The notes under the pieces: generated by a model
Databases searched by the model: none
Told to the model about the DNA's origin: nothing
The model's input: only the letters and a program-made list of their open reading frames with translations
Position numbers and translations under genes: made by a program
Assembly (NCBI RefSeq): GCF_014202215.1
Contig: NZ_JACHGB010000004.1
Coordinates: forward strand, 569,154 to 633,153
Source of the DNA: Quisquiliibacterium transsilvanicum
GTDB lineage: Bacteria > Pseudomonadota > Gammaproteobacteria > Burkholderiales > Burkholderiaceae_E
Direction of reading: 5' to 3'
DNA: 64,000 nt
Shown: piece after piece, positions 46,197 through 57,505 of the stretch
Layout of the letters: each line of letters begins with the position of its first letter
How positions within the stretch are numbered: position 1 is the stretch's first letter

Positions 46197-46973
46197 CTAG
46201 TCCGGAATCGAAAAGCCGAAGCGACGCAGGATGGCGCGGGCTTCGGGCTGGCGGAGGTGGTCGTGGAAGGCGCGCGCCTCGGACGAAGCCCGTCGCATGA
46301 GCACCATGCGCTGGCGCAGCGGCGCGTGCATGGATTCCGGCAGCAGCACCCAGCGGCCGCGTGCAGCGATCGCCGGCGACATCGCGAGCGACAGCGCGAA
46401 GATGCCGCCCTGGGTGTTGCCGCCGGCCGCGAACTGCGCCGCCTGCGCGACGTTTTCGCCCAGCACCAGGCGCTTCGAGATCGGCTCCCACAGGCCGGCA
46501 TGCTCGAGCGCCTGGCGCGCCGCGAGCCCGTAGGGAGCGTGCTCCGGGTTGGCGATCGCGAAGCGGCGCACGGTGCCCGCGGCCAGGGCGGCGCGCAGCC
46601 CGGCGAAGTCTTCGTCAGGCTCGAATGCGCCCGGCTGCGGCGCGAACAGCACGAGCCGGCCGATCGCGTACAGGCTGCCTGCGTCCACCGTCAGGCCGCG
46701 CCGGGCGAGGTCTTCGACGAAGCGCTCGTCGGCAGAGAGGAAGACATCGTAGGGCGCGCCCTGGGCGATCTGGCGTGCGATGTTGCCGGAGGAGCCGTAG
46801 ACGATCCGCACCTGCTGCCCGGTGCTGCGCGCGTAGGCGTCCGCGATCTCGTCCAGCGCGAACTTCAGGTCCGAGGCTGCGGCGACAGTGACGGCGCCGG
46901 CGCCGCCCGCGTCTGCTGGCGCAGGGATCGCCTGGAACACGAGGCACAGGAGCAGGAGCAGCGGACGGATCAC
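46197..46973 (-). CDS. modA: molybdate ABC transporter substrate-binding protein ModA
   Basis: This periplasmic molybdate/tungstate receptor has 258 residues. It has a signal peptide (hydrophobic LLLLLCLVFQAIPAPADA), then TVAAASDLKFALDEIADAY, the AASDL oxyanion-binding segment, YGSSGNIARQIAQGAPYDVFLSAD, and the lobe II region GRLVLFAPQ. The start is GTG 46973. It is divergent from an FecCD-type permease; the 156-base gap holds no motif I can call with confidence. Confidence 0.93.
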   Translation of the reverse strand: MIRPLLLLLCLVFQAIPAPADAGGAGAVTVAAASDLKFALDEIADAYARSTGQQVRIVYGSSGNIARQIAQGAPYDVFLSADERFVEDLARRGLTVDAGSLYAIGRLVLFAPQPGAFEPDEDFAGLRAALAAGTVRRFAIANPEHAPYGLAARQALEHAGLWEPISKRLVLGENVAQAAQFAAGGNTQGGIFALSLAMSPAIAARGRWVLLPESMHAPLRQRMVLMRRASSEARAFHDHLRQPEARAILRRFGFSIPD

Positions 46974-47129
46974 GAACCCTCCAGGAGGCAGCGGCCGATC
47001 TTACCGGAGCGCCCAGGCTTCGCTGGCCGCCCCCCATGGGGGGCAGGCGGCAGCGGTTAACATGACGCCCACCATGAGCAGCCGTCATCGCCCACGCGCC
47101 AGCCGCGCACGCGCCCGGAGCGCAGCGCC

Positions 47130-48146
47130 GTGAATGCGGGCGCGGGGCGGGGGCGCGCTGTCACCCTGTTTCTCTGGCTGCTGCTTCCCGTCGCGCTGCT
47201 GCTCGCTGCGGGCTTCGGCAGCTACGGGCTTGGCGTGGCCGACCTGCTGCGCATTCTCTGGCATGCGGCGGGCGGCCCCGGCCACGGCTTGCCGGCCGAG
47301 GCCGAGGCGGTGCTCTGGCAGGTGCGCCTGCCGCGCGTGGCCTGCGCGGCGCTGGTCGGCGCCGCGCTGGCGATGTCGGGGGCCGGCATGCAGGCGGTGT
47401 TCAGGAATCCGCTGGCCGCGCCGGATCTTCTGGGCGTGTCCGCCGGTGCGGCGTTCGGCGCGGTGGTCGCGATGTTCGCGGGCCTGCCGGCCGCTGCAGT
47501 GCAGGCCTGCGCCTTCGCCGGAGGGCTGTCGGCGGTCGCGCTGGTCTGGTTCGCTTCCCGCTGGCTGTCGGCAGCCGACCGGACGCTCACGCTGATCCTT
47601 GGCGGCGTCGCCATCGGTAGCGTGCTGTCCGCCGGGGTCGCGCTGGTGAAATACTTGGCGGACCCTTACAGCCAGTTGCCTGCGATGACCTTCTGGCTGC
47701 TCGGCAGCTTCGCCGGGGTCGGGCCCGCGGATGCGCTCGCCCTCGCCGTGACCACGGTGCTGTCGGGCGGTCTGCTTGCGCTGCTGCGTTGGCGCGTCGA
47801 CCTGCTGCTGCTCGGCGACGACGAGGCGCGCACCAGCGGCGTGCGCCCCGGGCGCCTGCGCGCGGCCGTGGTGCTTGCCTGCACGCTTGCGGCGTCCGCA
47901 GCGGTCGCGGTGGCGGGAGTCATCGGCTGGATCGGGCTGGTGGTGCCGCACGCGGCGCGCCTGCTGGTCGGCGGCGCGTTCGCCCGCCTGCTCCCCGCGG
48001 CGATGCTGTGCGGCGCACTGCTGCTGCTCGCGGTCGACACGCTGTCCAGGACCCTGCCCGACGCCGAGCTTCCGCCGGGCGTGCTGATGGCCCTGGTCGG
48101 TGCGCCGGTGCTGTTCCTCCTGCTGGCCCTGCGCGCCGGACGCTGA
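47130..48146 (+). CDS. FecCD/BtuC-type ABC permease
   Basis: The 338-residue polytopic protein of the iron-siderophore/cobalamin permease family has about 9-10 membrane segments. The family motifs LPRVACAALVGAALAMSGAGMQ and GVIGWIGLVVPHAARLLVG are present. It is coupled to the ATPase gene 4 bases downstream. No periplasmic binding-protein gene is present beside it in the window. The position next to modABC recalls the FecCD-like MolB of Haemophilus, a molybdate/tungstate permease, but iron chelates or cobalamin remain possible. The start is GTG 47130. Confidence 0.9.
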   Translation: MNAGAGRGRAVTLFLWLLLPVALLLAAGFGSYGLGVADLLRILWHAAGGPGHGLPAEAEAVLWQVRLPRVACAALVGAALAMSGAGMQAVFRNPLAAPDLLGVSAGAAFGAVVAMFAGLPAAAVQACAFAGGLSAVALVWFASRWLSAADRTLTLILGGVAIGSVLSAGVALVKYLADPYSQLPAMTFWLLGSFAGVGPADALALAVTTVLSGGLLALLRWRVDLLLLGDDEARTSGVRPGRLRAAVVLACTLAASAAVAVAGVIGWIGLVVPHAARLLVGGAFARLLPAAMLCGALLLLAVDTLSRTLPDAELPPGVLMALVGAPVLFLLLALRAGR

Positions 48147-48149
48147 GCC

Positions 48150-48941
<792 letters not shown>

Positions 48942-48983
48942 AATGCCGGCTCCCCACATCTTCCCGAGCAGTCCGCACACGCC

Positions 48984-49547
48984 ATGACCATCAAGTCCGA
49001 CAAGTGGATCCGCCGCATGGCGGCCCAGGGAATGATCGAACCCTACGAGCCCGGACAGGTGAGGGAAGTGAACGGCCAGCGCATCGTCTCCTACGGCACG
49101 TCGAGCTACGGCTACGACCTGCGCTGCGCCGACGAGTTCAAGATCTTCACCAACATCAACAGCACCATCGTCGATCCCAAGAACTTCGACGAGAAGTCCT
49201 TCGTGGACTTCAAGGGACCGGTCTGCATCATTCCCCCGAACTCCTTTGCGCTGGCCCGCAGCTACGAGTACTTCCGGATCCCGCGCAGCGTCCTCACCAT
49301 CTGCCTGGGCAAGTCGACGTACGCACGCTGCGGCATCATCGTCAACGTCACGCCCCTCGAACCCGAGTGGGAGGGGCACGTCACCCTCGAGTTCTCGAAC
49401 ACCACGCCGCTGCCCGCCAGGATCTACGCGGGCGAGGGCTGCGCGCAGGTGCTGTTCCTGGAATCCGACGAGGTCTGCGAAACCTCGTACAAGGACCGTG
49501 GCGGCAAGTACCAGGGCCAGCGGGGCGTGACGCTGCCGCGCACCTGA
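48984..49547 (+). CDS. dcd: dCTP deaminase Dcd
   Basis: Dcd converts dCTP to dUTP for thymidylate synthesis. The 187 residues include [20 protein letters not shown], a [16 protein letters not shown] segment with the family's Arg/Ser active-site residues, and [31 protein letters not shown] at the C-terminus. This is the trimeric, E. coli-length form. The start sits close after the ABC ATPase gene, and the leuA leader lies downstream. Confidence 0.96.
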   Translation: MTIKSDKWIRRMAAQGMIEPYEPGQVREVNGQRIVSYGTSSYGYDLRCADEFKIFTNINSTIVDPKNFDEKSFVDFKGPVCIIPPNSFALARSYEYFRIPRSVLTICLGKSTYARCGIIVNVTPLEPEWEGHVTLEFSNTTPLPARIYAGEGCAQVLFLESDEVCETSYKDRGGKYQGQRGVTLPRT

Positions 49548-49659
49548 CGGGGCGACGCACGTCGCAGACCGTCGCAGGACGCCAGGGCCGCCAGCATGGG
49601 TGCCAGCACGGCCGCGGGTCGCCTGTTCCGGAGCGTGCTCCCGAGCGCGCGCACCCGGT

Positions 49660-49687
49660 TGCAGGCCACGGGCAAAGCCTTTATATT
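49660..49687 (+). promoter_or_regulatory. promoter for the leuA leader and leuA
   Basis: TTGCAG (49660-49665), a 16-base spacer and TATATT (49682-49687) form a good sigma70-type promoter. The predicted transcription start, about 7 bases after the -10, coincides with the leader peptide ATG at 49695, so the leader may be translated with little or no 5' untranslated sequence. Confidence 0.65.
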
Positions 49688-49694
49688 GGCCTTC

Positions 49695-49799
49695 ATGGTT
49701 GATCGCCCCGTTCAGCTTTCTGTGTTTTCTGCTTCGCCGCTTCTGTCGGTGAAGGGCAGCCTGCGTCTTGCAGCGCTGCTACTGCGCCCCGCGCGCTAA
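49695..49799 (+). CDS. candidate leuA leader peptide (attenuation)
   Basis: A 34-residue frame of 35 codons including TAA holds eight leucine codons, ending with a run A-L-L-L-R (GCG CTG CTA CTG CGC). The CTA codon is rare in this GC-rich genome, which is a hallmark of leader peptides that sense leucyl-tRNA charging. It lies directly between the leu promoter and leuA. The 49800-49870 stretch holds a hairpin and the leuA SD. Nothing else coding is visible in 49548-49870. Confidence 0.6.
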   Translation: MVDRPVQLSVFSASPLLSVKGSLRLAALLLRPAR

Positions 49800-49833
49800 A
49801 TCCCCCTTTCCCCTCCCTCCGCGGTTCCCAGCT

Positions 49834-49855
49834 GGCCTCCCCACAAGGGCAGGCC
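49834..49855 (+). promoter_or_regulatory. leuA leader hairpin
   Basis: GGCCT (49834-49838) pairs with AGGCC (49851-49855), and an inner CCC (49840-49842) pairs with GGG (49847-49849), leaving an ACAA loop. It ends 6 bases before the leuA SD (AGGAG). It lacks a T run, so it may act on translation initiation rather than on termination. Confidence 0.5.
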
Positions 49856-49870
49856 TATCAGGAGTTATCC

Positions 49871-51421
<1,551 letters not shown>

Positions 51422-51453
51422 GCCCCTCCGGCAGCCCCCGGCGCCGCGCGCGA

Positions 51454-51483
51454 TTGCACGTGGCGCCGGAAATGCCCTATAAT
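51454..51483 (+). promoter_or_regulatory. promoter for rpsO-pnp
   Basis: TTGCAC (51454-51459), an 18-base spacer and TATAAT (51478-51483) lie 112 bases upstream of the rpsO start. The perfect -10 with CTATAAT context resembles the rimP promoter. Confidence 0.75.
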
Positions 51484-51494
51484 TCAAAGGCTTC

Positions 51495-51544
51495 GCACCC
51501 GCAATTGGGTGCGCGCCAGCCGCCGGCTCCAATGCCGGCGTTTT
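51495..51544 (+). promoter_or_regulatory. rpsO leader hairpins, second terminator-like
   Basis: Hairpin one is GCACCC (51495-51500), GCAATT loop, GGGTGC (51507-51512). Hairpin two is CGCCGGC (51521-51527), TCCAAT loop, GCCGGCG (51534-51540), followed by TTTT (51541-51544), which is a terminator-like arrangement in the 5' untranslated region. It may attenuate rpsO. Known E. coli rpsO control acts by S15 binding to a leader fold, and this structure is not obviously the same. Confidence 0.6.
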
Positions 51545-51594
51545 CGACACGGACCGCATCCCGGCGGCTCCGCAAGTAGCTACAGAGGGAAACC

Positions 51595-51864
51595 ATGGCA
51601 GTTGCAGACATCGACAAGGCGAAGATCGTCGCCGATTTCCAGCGGGCTCAGGGCGACACAGGTTCGCCCGAGGTGCAGGTCGCGCTCCTTACCGCGCGCA
51701 TCAACGACCTCACCGGCCACTTCAAGGAACACAAGAAAGACCACCATTCCCGCCGCGGCCTGCTGCGGATGGTGAGCCGGAGGCGCAAGCTGCTCGACTA
51801 CCTCAAGTCGCGCAACCAGCCCAGCTACAAGGCACTGATCGAGAAGCTCGGACTGCGCAATTGA
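51595..51864 (+). CDS. rpsO: 30S ribosomal protein S15
   Basis: The 89-residue product has [49 protein letters not shown], the universally conserved S15 core that binds 16S rRNA in the central domain. Length is standard. It is followed by a terminator-like hairpin and pnp, the usual proteobacterial order. Confidence 0.98.
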   Translation: MAVADIDKAKIVADFQRAQGDTGSPEVQVALLTARINDLTGHFKEHKKDHHSRRGLLRMVSRRRKLLDYLKSRNQPSYKALIEKLGLRN

Positions 51865-51907
51865 GCGTTCTCCAGGCTCGATACTCGATCCACAAGGGTT
51901 GATAAGA

Positions 51908-51940
51908 GAAGCCCGCAGGCGGCACGCTTGCGGGCTTCTT
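51908..51940 (+). terminator. hairpin between rpsO and pnp
   Basis: GAAGCCCGCA (51908-51917) pairs with TGCGGGCTTC (51929-51938) around an 11-base loop, and TTGTCATTTG follows. A partial terminator or RNase III/processing site between rpsO and pnp is known in E. coli. This one is compatible with that role. Confidence 0.75.
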
Positions 51941-52016
51941 GTCATTTGTCGATGACTGTCAGGCGAACCGCGCCGCCGGGCCTATAGCGCGGGCAATGTA
52001 AAAGGAAGACGGAAAA

Positions 52017-54143
<2,127 letters not shown>

Positions 54144-54165
54144 CCGGACTCTCGGTCGCAAGCGG

Positions 54166-54193
54166 AAAGGCCGGCGGAAGCGCCGGCCTTTTT
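54166..54193 (+). terminator. intrinsic terminator of pnp
   Basis: An 11-bp stem, AAAGGCCGGCG (54166-54176) and CGCCGGCCTTT (54181-54191), closes a GAAG tetraloop, with further Ts to 54193. It lies 22 bases after the pnp stop and before the convergent Nudix-MBL gene. Confidence 0.9.
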
Positions 54194-54234
54194 CATTGGG
54201 GGCGGCGCGCGCGCCGCCCGGCGGTCCGCAGGCG

Positions 54235-55890
54235 TCAGCCTGTTGCCGTGATCGTCCAGAGCTCGCCGGGATCCTTGCGCACGGCGCCATCGATCACCAG
54301 CTTCTCCAGGTGCGCGAGCAGCGAACGTGCCGCCACCGGATGCATCACCGGATCCACGTCGTCGTAGACGACCGGGAGCAGGGTCTTCAGGTCCGCAGGC
54401 CCCCTGCTGCGCACCGCCTCCAGCGCCTTGCGCTCGCGCCCGAGCCGGTGGCCGATCAGCTGCCGGATCGCCTGGTGGGCAAAGCCCAGCACCCAGCCGT
54501 GTGCCGGCAGGATGTAGTCGATGGGCTCGTCCAGCAGCGCATGAAGTGCCTTCAGGTAGGCATGCATGTCGCCGTCCGGCGGGTCGATCACGACCGTGGA
54601 ACCGTTGTTGATGTGGTCCCCCGAGTAGAGCAGACGGTCCTCCTCCTGCAGGAAGCACAGGTGGTTGGAGGCATGGCCCGGCGTGTGGATCACCCTCAGC
54701 GTGGTGTCGCCGATCACCAGGCGTTCGCCGTGCGCCAGGGTTCGATCCGGCGTGAACTGCCATTCGCTGCGGAAGTGCGGACCGGACGGAGCGCCAAGGA
54801 TCGGCGCGCCGGTAAGCTCCTTGAGCGGCGCCGCGCCCGGAGAATGATCGGGGTGCGCATGGGTGCAGAGGATGTACTTGAGGTCCTTGCCCACAATCGC
54901 AGCGATTCGGTCGATGTGCGCCGGCTCGATCGGCCCGGGATCGATCACCGCGTAGGCCCCTGGCTCGCCGATGATGTAGGTGTTCGTGCCGGCGCCGGTC
55001 ATCCGCCCCGGGTTGGGGCAGGTCAGCCGCTGCACGTTGCTGAGCAGCCGTACCGGTTTTTCGTAGTCCCAGTCGAGCGAGTGCAGCAGCTGCCCGTCCG
55101 GCGCCACCAGCTGAAGTTCTCCGTAGGGCGGATCGGTCTCCATGTAGCGTTCGACCTCGCCCTTGTACCAGGCGCCGCGCGGTGCGGACACCCACAGCGG
55201 CCGGTCACTGGAGCACGCGTCAAGGACGGCCTCGACCTGCGGCATCTGCGCCAGCCGGCGCAGCGTGCGGATCGTGGGGAAGATCATCAGGAAGTCGCCC
55301 CGCTCGTGCCGCTCCAGAGCCTGTTTCGGGCGGATCCAGACCGGCTCGAAGGTCTCGCTATCGTCGGACTCCGGCTCCTGGCCCTCCGGCATCGGCGCGA
55401 CCAGGAAGCGCACGTCGAAGCGCTTCGGGAGATCCGGATCGGTGGTCCAGTGACACAGCGACCAGACGCGGTCGAGGGCGAGCCGGTAGCCGCCCGCGTC
55501 CATCTGGCCAAGGAAGTCGGCGTCCTGGCTGCGATCGAGCCGCATCACGTCCTCGTGCACCGCCAGCGACCCGTCGGGTCGGTAGGCCAGCAGCACGCCC
55601 AGTTCCTCGAAGGCCTCCCTGATGGCCGCCGTGGAGAACGTCAGCTGCTCCTCCTCCGTCTGCCCGGGGCGCAGGCGCGAAAGCTCCCGGGCGCGCCGGC
55701 TCGCGTCGTCGGGGTCGAGCGCCCCGCCGGGGAACACGTAGGCGCCGGGGACGAAGGTGGCCTTCTCGGAGCGGCGCGTCATCAGCACCTCCAGGCCGTC
55801 CTCCGCGTCTCGCAGAAGCAGCACCGTTGCCGCGGGGCGAGGAGCAACCGGCTGTTTCCACGCGTGGATCTGCTTGTCCTGTCTCGGCAT
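54235..55890 (-). CDS. Nudix hydrolase-metallo-beta-lactamase fusion protein
   Basis: The 551 residues join two enzymes. Residues 15-225 form a Nudix domain, with GG at 55-56 and the REAFEELG part of the Nudix box at 91-98. Residues 290-470 form a metallo-beta-lactamase fold with HAHPDH (344-349), H406, D425 and H464, a complete set for two metals. A LACTB2-like winged helix is at the end (485-545). Separate bacterial homologues of each half exist. LACTB2 relatives hydrolyse RNA or thioesters; a nucleotide diphosphate or CoA-linked substrate would unite the halves, which is inference. It lies downstream of pnp in convergent orientation and is followed upstream by the His-rich gene. Confidence 0.88.
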   Translation of the reverse strand: MPRQDKQIHAWKQPVAPRPAATVLLLRDAEDGLEVLMTRRSEKATFVPGAYVFPGGALDPDDASRRARELSRLRPGQTEEEQLTFSTAAIREAFEELGVLLAYRPDGSLAVHEDVMRLDRSQDADFLGQMDAGGYRLALDRVWSLCHWTTDPDLPKRFDVRFLVAPMPEGQEPESDDSETFEPVWIRPKQALERHERGDFLMIFPTIRTLRRLAQMPQVEAVLDACSSDRPLWVSAPRGAWYKGEVERYMETDPPYGELQLVAPDGQLLHSLDWDYEKPVRLLSNVQRLTCPNPGRMTGAGTNTYIIGEPGAYAVIDPGPIEPAHIDRIAAIVGKDLKYILCTHAHPDHSPGAAPLKELTGAPILGAPSGPHFRSEWQFTPDRTLAHGERLVIGDTTLRVIHTPGHASNHLCFLQEEDRLLYSGDHINNGSTVVIDPPDGDMHAYLKALHALLDEPIDYILPAHGWVLGFAHQAIRQLIGHRLGRERKALEAVRSRGPADLKTLLPVVYDDVDPVMHPVAARSLLAHLEKLVIDGAVRKDPGELWTITATG

Positions 55891-55940
55891 CTGTCTCCGC
55901 CTGTTGGGTTCGAGGCTTGATCGAGCGGCCCGCGCCGCGC

Positions 55941-57398
55941 TCAGTGCGCGTGCTCGTGGGCGTGTGAATCCGAGGGAGCGCCGTCGCCGGGCGGCAGGAA
56001 GCGCTCACCGTACTTTTCTGCGAGCTCGCCGGCCCGGGTGGCGAACGTCGTCGCAGTGGCAGCCGAAGCAAAGGAGATCACACCCCCCGTGGCCAGCGGG
56101 AAGCCGCAACCATAGAGCGACACGATGTCCCCGACGCGCCCAGAGTCCACGTCGCTTGCGCCAAGGCAGCGTTGCGCTTCGATCGCCATCACAAAGAGCA
56201 GACGATCGCGGATGTCCACGGCCGGAACCGCTGCAGAGCGGCGCCTGAACGACGAGAGCCCGCTCCAGAGCCGTGCCGCACCGTCGTCCTCGTACGCGTA
56301 GAAGCCGCCGCCGGCCGCACGCCCGGTTCGCTTCAGCCCATGGGCCATCTTCTCGACGACGTACACCGCCGCCTTCGGCAGTGCGAGCGGGGCGAGCGCC
56401 GCCGGAGGATGGTGGTCGTGGGTGCAGCCCTCGTGATGGGCGTGGGCGTGGGCGTGCTGCGCGTGATTGTGCCCGTGATGCGCGTGATCGTGCCCGTGGG
56501 CCTGGCCGGGATGGGCGTGATGGGCGTGATGGGCGTGCTCGTGGCCGTGGCCGTGATGGGCGTGCTCGTGCGCAGCCCCGTGCTCGTGCTCATGACCGTG
56601 CTCGTGACCGTGCTCGTGACCGTGCTCGTGACTGTCGAGCGCCATGTGCAGCGCGTGGTCGATTGGCGCCAGTCCGGCCTCGTCCAGCGCCGCCAGCGGA
56701 CCGAAAGCCAGTCCCGCATCCAGCGCAGCGTGCTCGATGCTGTCCGCGGCTACGCCTTCGCCTAGAAGCGCCAAACCCTCGACGAGGAAGCTGCCGAACA
56801 CGCGACCTGCGAAGCTTGCGTTCATGTCGCCGCCGACCGCGCGCACGCCCGCTGCGATGCGGGACGCACGCCGCCCGAGCGCGGCGAGAGCGTCGGCGCT
56901 GGAGTCGGCATGCGCCGCGTACCCACGATGAGCGGGGGCGCTGCGCGCCCATCGCTGAGCAGCCACCTTAGCGCTGGCCAGATCGCATGACACCTCGTCC
57001 ACCAGGCCCGCGGCCCTGGCTTCATCGGGCGAGAGTCCGGTCGCGTTGTCGAGATAAGGAAGTGGCGTCGGACCCGGCTGCACGCGAAGCCGCGCAGCTT
57101 CGACACAGACCAGGTGTGCGCAACGCAGCGCACGGGAAAGCGCCCCTGCACTTGCCTCCTCGGCGAGCACCCCGGAGACGGGCAGCCCTGTGCCCAGCAG
57201 TCGCTCGAAGGCAATTTCTGAAATCGTCTCGTCGATCGGCGCCAGGACGACGGCCTTGAGTGACCCGGCCTCGGCGAGGAGCCGCCTGATCGCTGCCTCG
57301 AGGCTGTCGGTCGCATCCGTGCGAACCCCGCTTCCTGTCGTGTCGGCCAGGATGATGCCCAGGCCGTCGTCGGTCCGTTCGTAGCGGAAACTGCTCAT
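55941..57398 (-). CDS. degenerate FadB/FadJ-like protein with His-rich insert, lacking a Rossmann domain
   Basis: The 485-residue protein is built from pieces of a fatty acid oxidation multifunctional protein. About 1-155 is a degenerate crotonase-like part (GLGIILADT, FGPLAALDE later). About 190-255 and 335-440 match the C-terminal 3-hydroxyacyl-CoA dehydrogenase domains (SFAGRVFGSFLVEGLALLGEG, then IRDRLLFVMAIEAQRCL and GCGFPLATGG). The NAD-binding Rossmann domain normally between them is missing. Residues 257-330 are an insert with 36 histidines in HEHG and HAHH units, and the C-terminus ends HAHEHAH. Loss of catalytic elements and gain of a metal-binding segment suggest a new role in metal (Zn/Ni/Cu) binding, unproven. 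ATG 57398 has GGAG upstream. Confidence 0.8.
   Translation of the reverse strand: MSSFRYERTDDGLGIILADTTGSGVRTDATDSLEAAIRRLLAEAGSLKAVVLAPIDETISEIAFERLLGTGLPVSGVLAEEASAGALSRALRCAHLVCVEAARLRVQPGPTPLPYLDNATGLSPDEARAAGLVDEVSCDLASAKVAAQRWARSAPAHRGYAAHADSSADALAALGRRASRIAAGVRAVGGDMNASFAGRVFGSFLVEGLALLGEGVAADSIEHAALDAGLAFGPLAALDEAGLAPIDHALHMALDSHEHGHEHGHEHGHEHEHGAAHEHAHHGHGHEHAHHAHHAHPGQAHGHDHAHHGHNHAQHAHAHAHHEGCTHDHHPPAALAPLALPKAAVYVVEKMAHGLKRTGRAAGGGFYAYEDDGAARLWSGLSSFRRRSAAVPAVDIRDRLLFVMAIEAQRCLGASDVDSGRVGDIVSLYGCGFPLATGGVISFASAATATTFATRAGELAEKYGERFLPPGDGAPSDSHAHEHAH
56409..56630 (-). repeat. His-rich coding repeat
   Basis: This stretch codes residues 257-330 of the FadB/FadJ-like protein. On the plus strand its upper end is built of a CGTGCTCGTGAC-type 12-base unit repeated about four times, coding HEHG. 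The lower part is a less regular GGCGTGATG/GGCGTG array coding HAHH. Slippage could change the number of histidines in frame. Confidence 0.8.
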
Positions 57399-57505
57399 CG
57401 ATTCTCCGTGCATGCGGTCGCAGGGGGGCGGCCCATCGCGGCCCCCGGTGCATCACGGAATCATAACTTCAAGCGCCAAGCGGCCGCGCCGGCGCCACTG
57501 GAATC

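Noticed and set aside
56409..56630. Possible CRISPR-like array
   Set aside because: The units are short, contiguous and in frame, without spacers. They code the His-rich insert.
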